64,000 nt of DNA from Gymnothorax reevesii. Lineage: Eukaryota; Chordata; Actinopteri; Anguilliformes; Muraenidae. This document shows positions 47,134-58,591 of the stretch, one piece after another (positions within the stretch are counted from its first letter, which is position 1; each line of letters opens with the position of its first letter). A program made the translations under genes and the position numbers. The notes under the pieces were generated by a model that had not been told where the DNA came from, ran no database searches, and worked only from the letters and a program-made list of their open reading frames with translations. Where the stretch lies: NCBI GenBank assembly GCA_029721435.1, contig CM056580.1, positions 71,387,367 through 71,451,366 on the forward strand. Direction: 5' to 3'.

Positions 47134-48679
47134 GAAATAGTGTAATATAATAATATACTGAGCAACAATATAATATACTGAGTCACTGTGTTACTGACTC
47201 TCACTGGATAGAGAGCACCTGCTGGGTGATTTGATTTTATGTCCATGTCAAAATCATTCAGTCCTCAGAATACTGAGCCATGACACCAAACTATCCTCAT
47301 AATTACCCCGTGTCAGCCCTGCATCTCCCAACCAGCCTGCTGGGAAGGTTTGGCTGGGTGAGTGTGAAAGAGTAGCACCACACCACACAGTACGGGGGGG
47401 GGGATAGACAGAGAGAGTGAGGGGGGGAGAGACACTTTAATCTGACTTCAACAGTACAAAATATTCAACAAACACCATGAAAACTAAAACCGTGAACCAA
47501 TACAAAAAGAAAGAATTTAAGTAAAATATGATTCAAAGAGCAAGGAACAATATTGGCCTGAACTGAACACAGCACCTTTATAAGACCCATGTTTGAGTGA
47601 GCCCCTCTAAATATTTAACTGGCCTGCAGTAGGCATGCTCAGCTGTGAGACGGCCATACACCCTCAAAAATTTGTACCAGATTTGTTGATCCCTGTGCCC
47701 TTATCTTATATTTCCTGGTTTTCAAAATTTTGTTTTGTCATCCCAAAATATGTAGCCAATATTTTGGCCCACAGGTAAAAAGTTCAAGGGTCAACAAATC
47801 CTGAAAAAAGCCTTTTTCAAAGGCTGAGCAATGGCACCATAAAAAAAGCACAGAGCTACCAAATGGAGAACAGAATCTGGAATCTGACTGCCTGCCCTAA
47901 CACTAGGATCCAGGGGGTGCCAGATGCCAATTTGTGGCTATAGAGGGACGCATTTGGGCCAAAAAATTTGGTCCACCTTGCCTTTGCCTTTATCCCTGCC
48001 AGTGAGTGTAATTGAAACACTTATTGCACTAACGTGTAACAATTTGCTTTCTTTCCGACTGCCAGGAACTCCCGTGGCTCTGGTGTCATAAAAGACAGCA
48101 AGTATCCCCCTTCCACCTGCAACACCTCTGTGTTAGCATCATGGTGAGGGAGGGCAAAACATTCACATTCATCATCCCATTGGTCAAAATGGGCACAATT
48201 TCCTGCAAACACCCTTTGGGGTTCTGGCTGGGATGCACTGACCTCCCCCACGTCTTCTGAAGTAGACTTGATGAACTGATGTCAGTCATTTCCCTGCCCC
48301 CAAGCACTACCACTGAGGTTCCAGTGAGCTTTGTTACATGTCCCCGCTTCATGTGACCAGCCTCATGTAAACAGGAGCATAGGCTAGCTGAGGACAGTGA
48401 ATGACTATGAAGAAAATGGTTATAAAACAATGGCTTCTCAAATACCTATATCCAGGCATTCCATCAGGTTCGCGATTAGCAGTGAAAACCTGCAAGGCTT
48501 GGGACACAGCCCGGTAGAAAGATGTTAGCTCTGTCGAGGCTGCTACCTCAAGCTAAATCAGATGCTGCTTATAGTTCAATTGCCCAGCTGTCCACAGCAA
48601 ACCCATTCTGTAGCCAGGTCAGTCCACTATGATGTTGGTACCAATGTCAGCTAAACACTCCATCCACAAGAGTGATAAT
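47134..48679. other. Intergenic DNA, gene not established
   Basis: G-rich and GA-rich low-complexity run at 47394-47432. Minus-strand frames at 48021-48251 and 48086-48430 overlap in different frames and look more protein-like than average, for example FDQWDDECECFALPHHDANT, but match no family I know. They could be an eroded transposon gene. Confidence 0.4.
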
Positions 48680-49985
48680 GGGCTCTAAATTCGTTGACCA
48701 GGCACAGGCGCGACGAATGGAGGAGGGGGGTGGGTGGGGGTGGGGGGGGAGGTCCACGCCAACGGGGTGTATCCAGGCGTATTTTTCAATTTTTTTGCCT
48801 GGCGTAGCCCAGCGCAAGTACTCCTCTGTCCCGCCTCTGTTCCTCCTGCTGGCGCAAGTGGCAAAGAGGGAGGAGAGAAAGCGTAAGTCAGTGAACACAG
48901 CCGAGTCAAATCTTCACCAATAAAATGAGCTCCTCTTCTCACCTTTAATATGTTGAAATAAAGAAGACTCTGTCCTATATCTGCATGATGCGTTAATATT
49001 GCATTTACTTTGCTGCTTCAGGCATGTTTTCTGCACCGCTTACGTCTGTATGAAGCATTACAAATATGAGTTAGCAGGCTAGTTAGGGCATTCTCAAATA
49101 ATGACCATAAGCGAACTTGAATGGAATTTCAAAATGAAACTATGTCGGATCATTCAAACTTATGAAGTTGAATGAAATATGACGGTTGCTCATTTATTTC
49201 CTCTACCTGCATCACTGGGAAGAGAAACGATGGGGAGCGTGTTCCTATTATTACACCCTGTTGCTGCTTAAAATTTTGGGATTAACATGCATGGACAACA
49301 ATGCAAGATACGTTACACATTTATTTTCAATATGTGATCTTAACTCAGTACGAGATCATAGCAATCAGGCTGTATTCCTTTCCCCCACTAAAGACGATGA
49401 AACCTTAGTGACAATAATAGTATTAAGCCGCTTGCACACTGAAGGCGAAACAGATTTTTCACACAGTGTCTTCATGCCCGAAAGTCAGACAGGGTTTTAA
49501 TATATCTCCGTGTCCTACAGTCGGATGGTTTCAATATAACTCCATGTCCGACAAACGATTATTGTTTTTGATTTCTTCAAATCTACTGAATCTTTTAGAG
49601 ATTAAAAGTGAATATTCTGATAAGAGGGCTCAGTTCTTTAAGATGAGTACCTAGAATTTCAATCAATGTTTCTGTGTAAGCTCTGCTCAATAAAGTGAGT
49701 CGACATTGGTGCGAGACAATGCACAATGCCTGTCGAACAATAAATGCAAAATACTACATGTCTGACAGTCAAAAAAAAAAAAATAGGACAATTAGAACAG
49801 ATTGATGATGAAATAAAGAATAAAAAGAAGCATTTTATCAATAAACAGAACATCCAATGAACACTGCAATTTATTTATTTGCGGGCCATCTTTTTTGGAT
49901 GTTTTGTTTGTTGATAATATATTTTAATTCTTTATTTTGTAATAAATCTGTTCTCATATCAATATTTTTACTTTTAGCTGGAGTA

Positions 49986-51244
49986 GGGGAGATCGGGGCC
50001 TGTTGTCACACTTTTTACACTCAGATATATTTCTTGGAATCAATATATCATATATAAAAAAATGTGTACCAGATGAAAGACCAAAGTCTCAGGTATATAT
50101 TTTGTATTCATGTCATTTTTATATCTTATGTCAGTGCAGACTTATGAGCAATCACATAGAGATTGTCACCATGTGACAAGTTGCCCCACCATGGGCAAGT
50201 TGTCACACTATATCGGGTAAGACGTCACACTGGATTTTGCAACTAATAAAACAAGAACAAAATTATTGTTGTTGTTATTTTTTTACTTGAAAGTGAATAA
50301 ATCTTAACATAAAATACTATGCAACATGCATAATAAAACTTATGAAACTTAAACTAGTCCTGGAAAATCTATGAAAAAAACTCAAAGAAAACCTGACCTC
50401 ACTAGTCAGTCCTGGAACATCCAGCCAGAAAATCTCAGACAAAACTTGACCTCACTAGTCAGACTCCTCATCTGAGTCGCAGTTCTGGCATATGTAGATT
50501 GATTTGCCAGGGGTGCATTCTTCATGGGCCCATCCTTTGCATATTATGCGCGGCACCCTGGTTTCTCCTGGGCGGCTGTTTCCAAACAGCTCTACACAGA
50601 ACAGGCACAGGGACTCATGTTCTTCCAATGAGAAGTCATCTGGAGTTTTTCTTTTTGTGCCTGCCTTCTGTTTCTTCTCTGGGCTTTGCTTCTTTGGTAT
50701 TTTGGATTTGGTTGCCTTGCCTTTCTTTTTGAATAGCCTTTTTTCCCTCGTGCCTGCCTTTCAGCTTCAAGTACCTCCTTCACAGGTGTGTCGGCAAGAA
50801 TGGCAGTTTTTCTCTTCTTTCTCTGATGGTTAACTTGTTTTCTTCACATGTGACACCTTACCCACAAATGACTGAGAGAAATTGCCCCAAACTACAATGT
50901 TTGCTAATGCCAGCTCATGCTTAAACTTAGCTTAAAACAGAACAATAACTGAGGTATGACAGGATGCCTTAATATCTTCTCTAACAAGTCCACATGTATC
51001 CCTGCTAGGATTTTTATCCGAAAGAAGCTTATTTTAAAATCATATTAAGTTAATATTTTTTACGTTGGGTTGTGGAAAATGGTTAATTGGTGCTCATCTC
51101 AACTAACAATATGTTGTTCTCTTCTCACACAGGACATGAGACCTAACCGTAAAGGAAGAAAACTAGTATTCCACTTTTTAGTTCCGCCCTCTAGTGGAGA
51201 AGATAATTGCAGTGTGACAACTTACCCGTGTGACAACAAGCCCC
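49986..51244 (-). mobile_element. Pogo/Tigger-like element, deleted copy
   Basis: The left end GGGGAGATCGGGGCCTGTTG follows TA. The right end reversed reads GGGGCTTGTTGTCACACGGG and is followed by TA (51245-51246), so the ends match apart from a short gap. Words of the AAGTTGTCACAC type recur just inside both ends. Its only coding content is a C-terminal transposase fragment on the minus strand (50455-50833). Confidence 0.65.
50455..50833 (-). pseudogene. Pogo-like transposase C-terminus with cysteine-rich finger
   Basis: The end of the frame reads CLFCVELFGNSRPGE, IICKGWAHEECTPGKSIYIC and QNCDSDEESD, then TAG. The spacing CxxC, CKGWAHxxC and CxxC is the cysteine-rich finger that follows the DDE domain in many fish pogo/Tigger-like transposases. 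A lysine-rich linker precedes it. Further upstream (50760-50833, KTAILADTPVKEVLEAE) the reading is in another frame, so there is a frameshift. The DDE domain is missing. Confidence 0.6.
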
Positions 51245-52042
51245 TATTTTGCATTTTGCATCACACAGTCTTGATCGTGCATGCGATATTTCATTCACAA
51301 TGTCAGTGATCATGGAATTGATTTGCTGGCTGACTACAAGTGCTATTTTATCTCTGGTGTGGAAATAAAGCGTGAATCTTTTCGATCCATCTGAATAATT
51401 TTCAAGAGAGAGACAAATAAAAACTGTTGTCCGTCTTCAACGGAAAAAAAAACAGACGAATAAAAAGACCAAGAAAGGTCGATAGCTCTCAATTTGCATT
51501 CTGTGAAGGTCGCACGCAAACATGGCCAAGTGTGTACGTCTAATAATTCCTGGAATACTCAAAAAATTAGAACTTTTATGACTTACAGACAAGGAGTATT
51601 TTAGGCCAGTATCTCTGTCCGACGGTCGCTAGATTCATCATAGATACATAAAGTCCTGCGCCAATGTCGACTCACTTTATTGAGCAGAGCTTAAACAGAA
51701 ACATTGATTGAAATTCCCGGTACTCATCTTGAAGAACTGAGCCCTCTTATCAAAACATTCACGTTTAATATTTAAAAGATTCAGTAGATTTGAAGAAATT
51801 AAAAACAATAATCGACTGTCGAACACAGAGTTATATTGAAACCATGCCACTGTCAGACATGGAGATATATTAAAACCCTGTCCGATTTTCCGACACGTAG
51901 CTACTGCGTACATCCAAAGTCGATGCAAAGACGCGAATGTACGCGTGTATTCGTGTCTTTGCATTGACTTTGACTGTAATCAGTCGTGCAAAATCAGTTC
52001 GCGTCCAGTGTGCAAGTGGTTTTACTGAGCATATAATGCAAG

Positions 52043-52158
52043 CACATCTTTCTCAGCCAACCACAAACTGCCTCGGCATCAGGCGGTGCGTATATATATA
52101 TATATATATACGCACTGCCTGATGCCGAGGCAGTTTGTGGTTGGCTGAGAAAGATGTG
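52043..52158. repeat. 116-bp near-perfect palindrome with an (AT)n centre
   Basis: Two 58-base arms pair at every position except one G:T (52085/52116). The outer arm starts CACATCTTTCTCAGCCAACC and the centre is about 10 TA units. It is inside copy 2 of the Harbinger-like element only. Confidence 0.9.
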
Positions 52159-52694
52159 AAATCGTTAGTTTGCATCACAGATTCAGCTGCGTTGATTAAG
52201 CCAGGTCGAGATTCCATTACGTGTGCCAACTGCCTTTAATCTGACATCAGGACAATCGATATGGATACTATAATTTATGTCCTGATTCAGATACTAACAT
52301 TAAATAGTGCTTGCTGTAATTATTTATTGCATTGAAATGTGCCTGACATTCTGGAAACCTGCCTGTGAGGTTTAGGTGACGTGTGTGCACTGTGCGCCGG
52401 TCAGCCAAATTACCACTGCACAGAAAGTAAACCAGGGTGGAGCTGGCCAGCTCTCTGCGCAATTTCGGCGAAGCCTTGATCCACGAAATTGTCACTGCAT
52501 CATGATGAATATGTGACACCTCCCCCTACTACGCCACCACATCCATCTCAGCGCTCGTCCGTATACCAAATTACCAAAGTGGCTGCGCATGGTGTTGCAC
52601 CACACGAAATTACCACTGTCCGGGCTACACCGGACGAAATTACCACTGCGCGGGCTGCGCCATGCTGCGGTGTGCCAAGAAATTACAGCCCAAT

Positions 52695-53030
52695 ATCTGT
52701 AAGGACGTGCAGTGTATGCGATTCGTTTACACAATCACTCATGTAAACAAAGCGTTGTCATCGCCAGGGCCAATCGCCAATCAAATGCCGCCCACCCCCC
52801 GCAAAAAAAGTTACTTAACATGGCTTATAGAACGCAGCAATGGACTACTCTTCCCTTTGATAATACTAGCGTTGCATTTACAACTTAACTGGCATACAGC
52901 ATTAATGACAGCTAAAGCACCAGCTGAACAAGCCTTCAAAAGAAGATTGCCAATGGTGATAATACTAACGGTGCCTTCAAGGACAGTGTGACAACCCTGC
53001 TGCCTACAGGGAGAGTGCCCAAAATCTTAA
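52695..53030. other. Intergenic spacer
   Basis: An open frame (52662-52991) crosses the end of the transposon and has no family motif. Nothing else recognised. Confidence 0.5.
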
Positions 53031-53663
53031 GGGTTGATCTGGGGTTAAATGGGCAAAATTTGATTATTTTTCCAAAAAGATTTTTTTTGAATAAAAATAA
53101 GTGATTTAATAATCACTAATTGCTACATGGGTTAAAAACTGAACTCAACTTTTCAATGTGGTCTAAAGCATTTTCCATTGATTTCCTAAGGTATTACTTT
53201 TTCCACGTTTCTCATGTTTGGGGCAGCCATAACTTTTTTATTTATCATTGAAAATCAATTAAATTTGGGCTGCAGGTACTTTACCTCATTGGAAATGCAA
53301 TGACATAGGAAAATTTTGCCTATCTGTTAAATACATTGAATATTTTGAGTATTCCTCAGATTCTGGGCAAAATCATTTCAAAATATGAGTAAAATGCCCC
53401 AAAACCATAAAACTGAAAAACTGGGCAAAGAATGGCGATGTCATTGCATTTGGATAAGCAATGGCTTTTAAATGATGAAAGAAAAACTGAAATTGGTGGC
53501 AGAAGTTTTCTGCATATTTAATGAGCTTGCTCGGTTACCATGGCAACCGCATAAACAGAAAAATGCCAACTTGTATCTTTTCTGGTGGTTACTATATACA
53601 CCTCTTTAGATTAATTCTGAGTTGTTAACTGGTGTCATTTTTCATTTAACCTCAGATCACCCC
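53031..53663. mobile_element. MITE with TTAA-type target
   Basis: The left end GGGTTGATCTGGGGTTAAAT and the right end reversed GGGGTGATCTGAGGTTAAAT are the same apart from small changes. TTAA lies left (53027-53030) and TTGA right (53664-53667), probably a mutated TTAA. This fits a piggyBac- or Kolobok-type element. The body is AT-rich and non-coding. Confidence 0.6.
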
Positions 53664-53667
53664 TTGA

Positions 53668-54787
53668 TTATGAGTACTTTCCATCCAGTCACTAAAATGG
53701 CACTTAACTTAAGTATTGAAATTTATGGCAACAAAGGCCAAACATTTACATTTACTAATACAAATAATACAATACAATAATAAAATAATACTAATACAAT
53801 AATACAAATAATACATAATACAAAGAACTGAAATTCTATTGCAGAGGGTTTTAAAAAGGGAAAGGCTTCGTGCAGCGAACTCACTATTGTCTGCTTCTGC
53901 GATCATGCTAACGTTCTCCGTCTCCGAGTTCAGCTGTTGCCGTCATCCTACCTGCGACAGGCTCCTGTAAACGTCACCTAATGTTCTGCGCTGCTGCATC
54001 TGCCTCATTAGCATTAGCCTCTAACGTACATGGCTACCTTTGTATCTCTGTGGTAAGCACTTCCTCTAGCGCTGGACGAATGGAATTGACGGGCGGAACA
54101 GTTGCCTCTCTACCGACAGCTTTTTTGCCACGAGTAATGCTATTAAAGCTAGGTATTTTTTTTACATTCGGCAGCGTGGATATCTTTCGTACTTTTTTTC
54201 TTCTGCTATTTTCCGATTAGCACAACCCCTTGGTTGCATCCCCCGCCGCTCAGTGTGCTGTAGCACGTGATGACAGAACAAAGGCACATCGTTGTGATCA
54301 ACAACTGATTAGAAATCAGTGCCCATTCAGTTTCTAAATGGCGGGATTCTAGCTCAGCTTGCAACACTGATGTGGGACCAGTCTGGCCTTTCTGTGACTT
54401 TTGCAGGTCAGTTCCATGCAGCCTCCCTCTGGAGCGCTCACAATTCTGTGGAACTCTTCTTAAGGTCAGCTGTAACTAGGTAGCAATGTGTGAAAATATG
54501 TGGATTATTGGAGCTTTCCATTAACCTAGCAGCATGGGCTCTTATTACATATCGTATTGAGCCTAGCCGCATTAACATTATTACCCTATGCTTTTACCCA
54601 GGTGTACTGCCTAGCCCCTGGCGGCTTCATCCTCTATATGTACCAGGAGTGGTTCTTCCCCAGTCTAATCGATAGTGAAGTCTACAGTACAATCCCAGTC
54701 TCATCCTGCTATTACACACAACACCCCAGATCACCATTCAATGGGGCTTCTCATCCCCTTAAAGTGTTTCAACCCTCAGACCCCTGT
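53668..54787. other. Intergenic DNA, no gene recognised
   Basis: Imperfect (AATAC)n-like A/T repeats at 53756-53822. No exon recognised; a frame at 53981-54220 lacks motifs. Confidence 0.45.
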
Positions 54788-54791
54788 TTAA

Positions 54792-55295
54792 CCCTTTATC
54801 GGGCAAGGAACCATATTTGGTAACTTCAGTCGGCATCCAAAGTGGGGCTCCCATGCCTCTCCGTGTGGCAGTAGACCAGCGGCGATTTCTCCTAGCCAAT
54901 GAGAGAAAATCAGGCTATATCACAGGCAGTGATATCAGGGTGCTTGACCAATCAGCAATGGCCTAGAGCGTCTCAAACTTCTTTTCTCCTCCAGAGCTCT
55001 CGCAGTGCGGTTGTGCGCCTTTACCTAGTCCCACTCACAAGGACCTAACATCATTACTCACGAAAGAAAACCCATGAAAACTTGTGCATTAGTTGAAGTT
55101 GAAGTTGAAAAGGTTGAAATTCAGTGAAATTTTGCGTGAAAAGCAAAAAATTTGGTGGTGAGGTCATATTTGATCATACGCCCTTTTCACCTAGGCCAAA
55201 ACAAGTGATGGTTAGACTATTTATGGACATATGCCCACGGACGGTACTTTATTACAGTCAGCTTCTTAGGGTATTTTTTTGTGCCCTATAAAGGG
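54792..55295. mobile_element. PiggyBac-like MITE
   Basis: The ends CCCTTTATCGGGCA and CCCTTTATAGGGCA (reversed) flank 504 bp. TTAA lies left (54788-54791) and TCAA right (55296-55299, one change). CCC-starting ends with a TTAA target are typical of piggyBac. No coding capacity. Confidence 0.65.
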
Positions 55296-55465
55296 TCAAG
55301 GGGCAGAAGCATTTAAAGAGGTAAAACTGTTCCCATCTATCTCCACAACAACCAAAACCATCAGTCACTTCCACTGACTATAAAATATTTACATTTGAAT
55401 CTTCAGAAAAAATAATTGCCACACTACTGCTAAAATTTATTCCATTGCTGAGGACATGCTAACAT

Positions 55466-55826
55466 CAGGGTTGCCATTTGGCCAATTTTTCTGACCAAAT
55501 TTCTCGCATTTGGAACGCAGCTAGTATCTTTTTTACACATTTACATTTGAAAGACTGGCTGAAAAAACAACAATAGTTTATTAATAGTAACTGGTTTAAT
55601 GTAAGAAAGTGTCTTTTGCATCTATCTTGAGAATAAGGTGCGTGTGTGAGTTGGGGCGGGGCGGGGCCAGGCGTGGTGAAGCGAAGGGGTTCCCTCTGGG
55701 GTCACCTTGTCCCGGCCCTGGGCAAGCCTGTCGGCTGCTCTGGCCGTATGGAAAATAATTTGGCCGGAGCAGCCGTAATTTGACTTAAACCTGGCCGTAA
55801 AGCTTAGCTGCAATCTGGCAACCCTG
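55466..55826. mobile_element. hAT-like MITE
   Basis: The ends CAGGGTTGCCA and its complement enclose 361 bp. The flanks GCTAACAT (55458-55465) and GCTGACAC (55827-55834) agree at 6 of 8 positions, suggesting an old 8-bp duplication. Confidence 0.55.
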
Positions 55827-55834
55827 GCTGACAC

Positions 55835-58587
55835 CGCCAACTAAGAGCCCAGTCAACCTCGTTAGATGCATCACTGTGTGTTACTTGTGTTACGTGTCTC
55901 CACACTCTTATTCGAGACAGCCGCTGGCTGAGTCACCACAGATTCCACACCTCTTTTTCAGTGCCATTACCTGTACTATTCGGGATTATCAGGACAACAG
56001 CTGCATCTCTCTGTTCAACTAGTCTTAACCCCGACTGCTGTTCAGACCACTAACAGGAGAGAAACGTCCTACCAGTACAGTCTTGTGTTACTTCCAATCT
56101 TGCCTGTATTGTTGCAGCATCAGTGAATCCGAAACATGAATGACTGTCTTTGAAAGGACTGAATATGTTAAAAATGAGAGTTTTTGCATTCAGGGGGTGC
56201 TGTTTTGATTGCAAACCAGTAATGTTGCCAAATTGCTGCAGCTCTTATTCCAGCGCAACAGAGAGCATGAACGGGGGTACACCTGAAATGGTAATTTGCA
56301 TAGATGGAGCAGCGATGAAAAAAAAATTCACAAAAACATAATTTGGAAGAGGACCATTTTAAATTAACCAGCCAACCAATTGTTCTTCTTTAAAAAAAAA
56401 AAAAAACACAGCACCTCTTTATTCATATGGGATGCATGAGACATATTTATCTGGCCAACTTGTTCACCTGGGGCGTAAAGAACTTCTTTATCCATCACTG
56501 TTGGCTCAGGCACACACCCAATGACCTAAAGAAAGAACTAGACAATGTGCATTCTATTCTTGGTGCATTCTGCCATGGTCATATGGGCGCCAGCTTCCAG
56601 TCAAAGAAAAACACATAGTAAACATTGTAAACACCCCTGTTAAGAAATAAATAGTCAAGAAAAAAATAAGGTTGCTATAGAGAACTTTTTGAAATAAGGA
56701 CACACTTATAAGTGTAAGCTCTCAGGATATAACCAATATTTTCAAAATCAGATAATCTGATAGTTTAAAAACTGAAATATATATCCATAAATATCAGTAA
56801 AACCACTGTTTTAGAGAATAAAAAACAAATTTCTGCACGGTCTGAATGGTTTTCACAGCCAACAGCACAGGAGCTAACCATTTTGACATGTAAATCATGC
56901 GCATCCTAATTGGCTAAGGCACTACAAGCTTTGTTTTGCCATGACCGGATGATAGAGCCAACTTACCAGGAGTAAAGGGGCTTTGTGCTGTCTACTTTTT
57001 TCTCTACATCATTGCACACACCTAACGCCACCCCCAGTGAACTAGACCAAACAAACAATCAAACAAACAAAAAAAAGGCAGAGAAATGTACTGCATCACA
57101 ACACTAAAATCAATCAAGCATTCATGAAAGAAAGTATGCAGAGAAAAGAAAAAAGGAAGAAACCAAACAAAACTGAGCAAACGCTCTCAGCAGCAGCACC
57201 ATCTCACACAAACCCAACTCCCAGAATGTATGAGAGAGAGAGAGAGAGAGAGGGAAGGATAAGGAGACTGGTGGTTAGAGGGAGAGATAGAGTGACTCGG
57301 GGAGGGCATAGAGAGATAGTAAAAGAGGGAGAAAAAATGATTGACCCCCAAACTGAGAGCCAACTCCATATACCCCTGCACACCAGGGCCTAAGCGAATT
57401 GCAGCCAAGCGGACTGTGTATTGTTTGATTCCATTTGGAAAGCAGCAGACAAAAGCATATTTTTGATTCTGCTCTTTTAACAACCACTGAAATAACACAG
57501 AGAAATTTCATCTCTGATCCCAACTTGTGCAGTGTCGATGGACCCCAGCAGACATGAATTTGGCAGACAACTCCCGTTACGTTGCCCAATCAGGCCTTCA
57601 GAATTTCTCCAACTGCACAACTATCATATATTACACCAACTGAACTCATTTGGGGCTAAAACATATGCAGTATATGTTACTCATAAATGTGCGGTTGCTT
57701 GAGCTCAAAAACATAATGGAAATCTGATTTATTATTCGCATGAAAACTATTCTAGGTAAGAAGTGTGGTTTTCATTTACAGTGGTGATCAGTGATGATTA
57801 TACATGACTACTTTCCTCTAAAATGGGTCCTAATATATTAGTTTTCCATAAGTTTTTGGAGAAAATCTATTGAAAAATACTATTGTAGGCAATGAGAACA
57901 AAAAAAATCATTCCCACAAGTTTGTATAAAGGGGTAAAAATATAGATTATAAACAAAAACACTGAAAACATTTTTTATAACTATTGAAACGTGCTGCAAA
58001 TTTTATTTTATTTTTTGACCCTTTCATAGCATGAATGCATGTTCAAAGGCTCATTCCATGCTTATTCATGCTAAAAATAACAATTGTTTAAACTGGTTTG
58101 AGTAAGGTACAGTTCAGAAACCACTCACAAGAGACAGAAATCCAAAGAAACATATGCCTTTAATGGAGTCTGTTATGGCCCCAATTTGTTATGGCAAATC
58201 GAACAGCAAGGGATGACAAACAAAATTTTAAAACTTAAACAGATTTAATTAAACAAAGTCTGACAACTAACCTACAATTTATACTACTGACCAAGATTGA
58301 CATATACAAGAAAAAAAAATTATTTACAGTCCCCTGAGATGGGGTTGCTTGGTGATGTCCTGGGGCAGGAAAATGCTCCAACACTGGCAAAAATCCACAA
58401 AAAAACTTCACAGGTCTTGAAAAGAGTGACAGGTCTGGTCAAATGTATCCTTCTCCAAGCAATTTCTCCTACTACTTTACTCTCTCAATTTTTCTCCTTA
58501 TATACTCTTTTGCAGCCCCCTCCCACCTCTGGGACTTTCCCCTCTCAGACATGCCCAGGACATGCCCAAAACTAGCTCCAGACTGGC
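55835..58587. other. Intergenic DNA, no gene recognised
   Basis: (GA)n at 57231-57254 and poly-A near 56392-56406. The last 400 bp (from about 58165) look like part of an interspersed repeat but could not be classified. No exon supported. Confidence 0.45.
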
Positions 58588-58591
58588 TTAA

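Larger units (their letters stand above)
49472..51893. mobile_element. Fold-back element with inverted arms of about 245 bp
   Basis: The arms at about 49472-49717 and 51653-51893 are close reverse complements. Shared words include GACAGGGTTTTAATATATCT, CAAATCTACTGAATCTTTTA, AAGAGGGCTCAGTTCTT and AAAGTGAGTCGACATTGG. A pogo-like element lies between the arms (49986-51244). The transposase family that moved the fold-back is not evident. Confidence 0.7.
48680..52691. mobile_element. Harbinger-like element, copy 2, opened by a fold-back insertion
   Basis: The ends are GGGCTCTAAATTCG (48680) and GGGCTGTAATTTCTTGG (reverse from 52691), with AAT on both sides (48677-48679 and 52692-52694). The left part (48680-49460) and right part (about 51910-52691) align with copy 1 at 41845-43169. 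The insertion between them falls inside the palindromic MITE. The right part has an extra 116-bp palindrome (52043-52158) absent from copy 1. Confidence 0.65.

Noticed and set aside
1540..47380. Resemblance between about 1560-1600 and 47335-47375 (CCTGCTGG, TTTGGC, GGGTGAG)
   Set aside because: Short, gapped similarity that may be chance.
48021..48430. Two overlapping minus-strand frames of protein-like composition
   Set aside because: Could be an eroded transposon gene, but no motif or family was recognised, so no gene is called.
57124..57589. Open frames on both strands across a (GA)n tract
   Set aside because: Low-complexity artefact with no domain.
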